Shown here: in pieces, positions 34,280 through 36,430 of the stretch
Position numbering within the stretch: the first letter of the stretch is position 1
Layout of the letters: every line of letters starts with the position of its first letter
Assembly: GCA_950097145.1 (NCBI GenBank)
Contig: CATNCF010000029.1
Span: 1-36,430 of the forward strand
Reading direction: 5' to 3'
Source: an uncultured Lachnospiraceae bacterium
Lineage (GTDB): Bacteria > Bacillota > Clostridia > Lachnospirales > Lachnospiraceae
Length of the DNA stretch: 36,430 nt
The notes under the pieces: model-generated
Told to the model about the DNA's origin: nothing
Databases searched by the model: none
The model's input: only the letters and a program-made list of their open reading frames with translations
Made by a program: the position numbers and the translations under genes

Positions 34280-36430
34280 TAAAATATCTATTACAGCGCA
34301 TTTTGAAACGGTAAACCAGGCGGAGGCTTTTTTTGCTTTAATGGATTATTTACGATATGTAAAACAAGAATTAAAATATTGTTATGAGATAGTTCAGGAT
34401 GCAGCAAAAAGGGAAGGAACTAGTGATTATGTATTTCCTTGGAAGGATATTGATGATTCTAAAATTTTTACTAAGAAATTCAGTAAAAAGTTATTGAGCT
34501 TTGAACTTGACCAAAATAGTATTTTACAACTATTGGTTGGAAATACCTTATATAATGATAGTTCAGTAGTGCTTAGGGAGCTTGTTCAAAATGGGTTAGA
34601 TGCTATTAAATTGCAAAATGAGATTGAAAGAGATGATAAGAAAGAATTAACACAAGGTAAGATAATAGTTAATTGGGATAGTTCCAAACGGATTCTGACA
34701 TTTGAAGATAACGGGACAGGAATGACAATAGATGATATAGAAAATTATCTTCTCAAAGTGGGGAGATCTAAATATGGCAGTTCTAATTTTAAGGAAAAAT
34801 ATCCTGATTTTGTGTCAATCAGCCGATTTGGAATTGGAATTTTGACATGTTTTTTAGTTGCGAATGATATTGAAATAATGACATGTTCAAGTGAAAATAG
34901 TGAGTCAAACAGGATTGTTTTTAGGAATGTTGATGGAAGGTATTTGTTAAAAAGTTTAGAAAAGCAAGAATTGCCCAAACATATTGCAGAACATGGAACA
35001 GTTATAAAATTACATTTAAGAGATAATGCTGATATGCAGAATATTGAACACAATATCAAGAAATGGATTGTTTTTCCTTATTGTGAAGTGGTTTTGATAA
35101 AAGACAATGAAATCCCTATTAAAATTGGGTATAGTTCGCCGAAAGCTGCATTAGAAGAATATATATCTCATGAAGTATTAGGGAAATCGGATGATATTAT
35201 AATCAAGCAAGAAGAAATAGAAGGAATTACAATTGCTTATGTAATGAAGTATAAGGAGTATTTTCAGGAATATTCCTTAGTGTCATATAGTAGAAGAAAT
35301 TATATGGCAGAGGAAGAACATATGCCTATACCAATAGGTGTTTGCTTTGAAGGAATACGAGTTTCAAGTAATACGCCCGGATATTGTGGAGATGCTTTTT
35401 TGGCGATTATGAATAGCTGTGGCAGTAATTTTGTCAAGACAGATGTCGTACGTTCGTCTGTAGAAGATAATGAAGGAAAAGATAAATTATTGCGAATTAT
35501 TTATGGGGTTTATAAGAAATATGTTGAAGAACAAATAGAAACCTTTAAAAAGAAAGGGCGTTCTATGTCATGGATTGCTTACGAAATAAAATTTTTAATC
35601 CGACAGATGGTAGGCTTGCAAAATGGCAGAATGAGAGAGGTTAGGATAGAAAAAGAAGAATTAATGTCGGAGGTTTTTGGTGGTATAAATGCAATTTTGT
35701 TTGAAAATGAAAATGAGAGAAAGCTTGTGTCGGCTAATACTTTGCAGAAATGTAAGACAATCAATATGTCTGAAAGCAATATGATAGACGCAGCAGAGCA
35801 TTTATTAAAAGAGGCTAAGAGTTCTATTTCTTTAAATGGATTAGTCAATACTATCACAAACGAACAAACGATAAAGGGTGAAAATTTATTATGTGATTAT
35901 GAGCCGAATAGTTTATTGCATACGATTGCTTTAAAAAGAAAGCACATAAAAAAAGTTGTTTTAAACAAGGATGAGAGAAAAATTGATTTAAGCTTTGAGG
36001 AAGGGGAAGAAAGGTGGATAAAAGTAGCTCTTATTAAGGATAAATCATATGATGATTATGAATATGCTTTTATTCCAATTAATGGTGAAAAGGTTCAAGG
36101 TATAGGGATAGAATTGGGTGTGAAAACGAGATTAGGAGTATTTTTAAACAGTAATCATGAAGTCACTAAATATTTATGTGAAAAAATATCAATGTTCGAT
36201 TATAAAAATTCTAATATAGATGTGTATGCGTTTCGTTTGTTTGTTTCTCTTGTAGTTAATAAACAAAATACCTATATTTCTAAAGATATAAGCCTGGATT
36301 ATTTTGAAAAATATTTTCAAAATAGAATTGAACATGAAATATTGGACCGGGTATCAGAGGATATAAAAGAGGTATTTTGGGAGAAAATAGATAGAAATGA
36401 ATTAATTGCTTTGTTGAAGAATCAAAAAAT
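34245..36430 (+). CDS. GHKL/Hsp90-type ATPase, partial (runs off right edge)
   Basis: An open frame of at least 728 codons with no stop before the window end. The Bergerat ATP-binding fold is clear: N-box VLRELVQNGLDAI (Glu112, Asn116, Asp119), G1 box FEDNGTGM (Asp155-Met160), G2 box RFGIGIL (Gly196, Gly198) and a G3-like GTVIKLHL. This is the Hsp90/MutL type rather than the histidine-kinase type, and no kinase phospho-acceptor domain is seen. The preceding 80 residues (with TVNQAEAFFALMDYLRYV and FPWKDIDDSKI) look like the linker between HD and ATPase in larger relatives. ATGs at 34245 and 34263 both lack a ribosome site. Codons are rich in A/T-ending forms compared with the genes left of 33.3 kb, suggesting transfer. 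C-terminal domains beyond the window are unknown. Confidence 0.82.
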   Translation, partial: MILTDAMSRQSDKISITAHFETVNQAEAFFALMDYLRYVKQELKYCYEIVQDAAKREGTSDYVFPWKDIDDSKIFTKKFSKKLLSFELDQNSILQLLVGNTLYNDSSVVLRELVQNGLDAIKLQNEIERDDKKELTQGKIIVNWDSSKRILTFEDNGTGMTIDDIENYLLKVGRSKYGSSNFKEKYPDFVSISRFGIGILTCFLVANDIEIMTCSSENSESNRIVFRNVDGRYLLKSLEKQELPKHIAEHGTVIKLHLRDNADMQNIEHNIKKWIVFPYCEVVLIKDNEIPIKIGYSSPKAALEEYISHEVLGKSDDIIIKQEEIEGITIAYVMKYKEYFQEYSLVSYSRRNYMAEEEHMPIPIGVCFEGIRVSSNTPGYCGDAFLAIMNSCGSNFVKTDVVRSSVEDNEGKDKLLRIIYGVYKKYVEEQIETFKKKGRSMSWIAYEIKFLIRQMVGLQNGRMREVRIEKEELMSEVFGGINAILFENENERKLVSANTLQKCKTINMSESNMIDAAEHLLKEAKSSISLNGLVNTITNEQTIKGENLLCDYEPNSLLHTIALKRKHIKKVVLNKDERKIDLSFEEGEERWIKVALIKDKSYDDYEYAFIPINGEKVQGIGIELGVKTRLGVFLNSNHEVTKYLCEKISMFDYKNSNIDVYAFRLFVSLVVNKQNTYISKDISLDYFEKYFQNRIEHEILDRVSEDIKEVFWEKIDRNELIALLKNQK

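Overview
The window looks like a chromosome segment from an anaerobic, low-to-moderate GC Firmicute, most likely a gut-type Lachnospiraceae (Clostridia). Grounds seen in the sequence: oxygen-sensitive class III ribonucleotide reductase with its activase, Shine-Dalgarno sequences close to AAGGAGG before almost every gene, frequent GTG/TTG starts, and a set of families typical of Clostridia (DUF4364, PFL/UPF0210, TIGR01212 radical SAM, YqhQ/DUF1385). The genus assignment is inference.

Left part (1-11.2 kb). A minus-strand coiled-coil gene runs off the left edge and carries a 21-bp tandem repeat that encodes heptads. It is divergent from nrdD-nrdG, whose promoter is overlapped by a tandem pair of NrdR-type boxes. 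Next come a membrane chemoreceptor, a TrmB-type regulator apparently co-transcribed with a diaminopimelate decarboxylase-like enzyme and a small unknown protein, a minus-strand tRNA-Leu(CAA), a ridA-pepP pair, and a convergent membrane GGDEF diguanylate cyclase.

Middle (11.4-25.6 kb), almost all plus strand. polA is followed by an unusual single ORF that fuses dephospho-CoA kinase (CoaE) to a complete FtsA-like actin-fold protein, then a WalJ/YycJ-type metallo-hydrolase, an ACT-domain protein with its usual partner PFL (UPF0210), a large acidic single-pass membrane protein, an isolated hisH-hisF pair, ung, a 93-bp MITE-like inverted repeat, a tail-anchored coiled-coil protein, a flavin reductase-like protein and a YvyF-like zinc/HTH protein.

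Right core (25.6-33.4 kb). A minus-strand cluster (malic enzyme, TIGR01212 radical SAM protein, DUF4364 winged helix) is divergent from rho. Then come rpmE and a tight translation-termination cluster, yqhQ-prmC-prfA, closed by a strong terminator.

Right edge (33.4 kb to end). DNA becomes visibly more A+T rich and holds an accessory locus: a metal-dependent HD-domain ORF that ends before the last expected metal-binding segment, overlapped by 35 bp in a different frame by a long GHKL/Hsp90-type ATPase ORF that runs off the window. The best reading is a large HD-GHKL protein, of a kind often found in accessory regions, that has suffered an internal deletion/frameshift here. A two-gene arrangement with translational coupling is the alternative. 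This locus and the CoaE-FtsA fusion are the two points most deserving follow-up.
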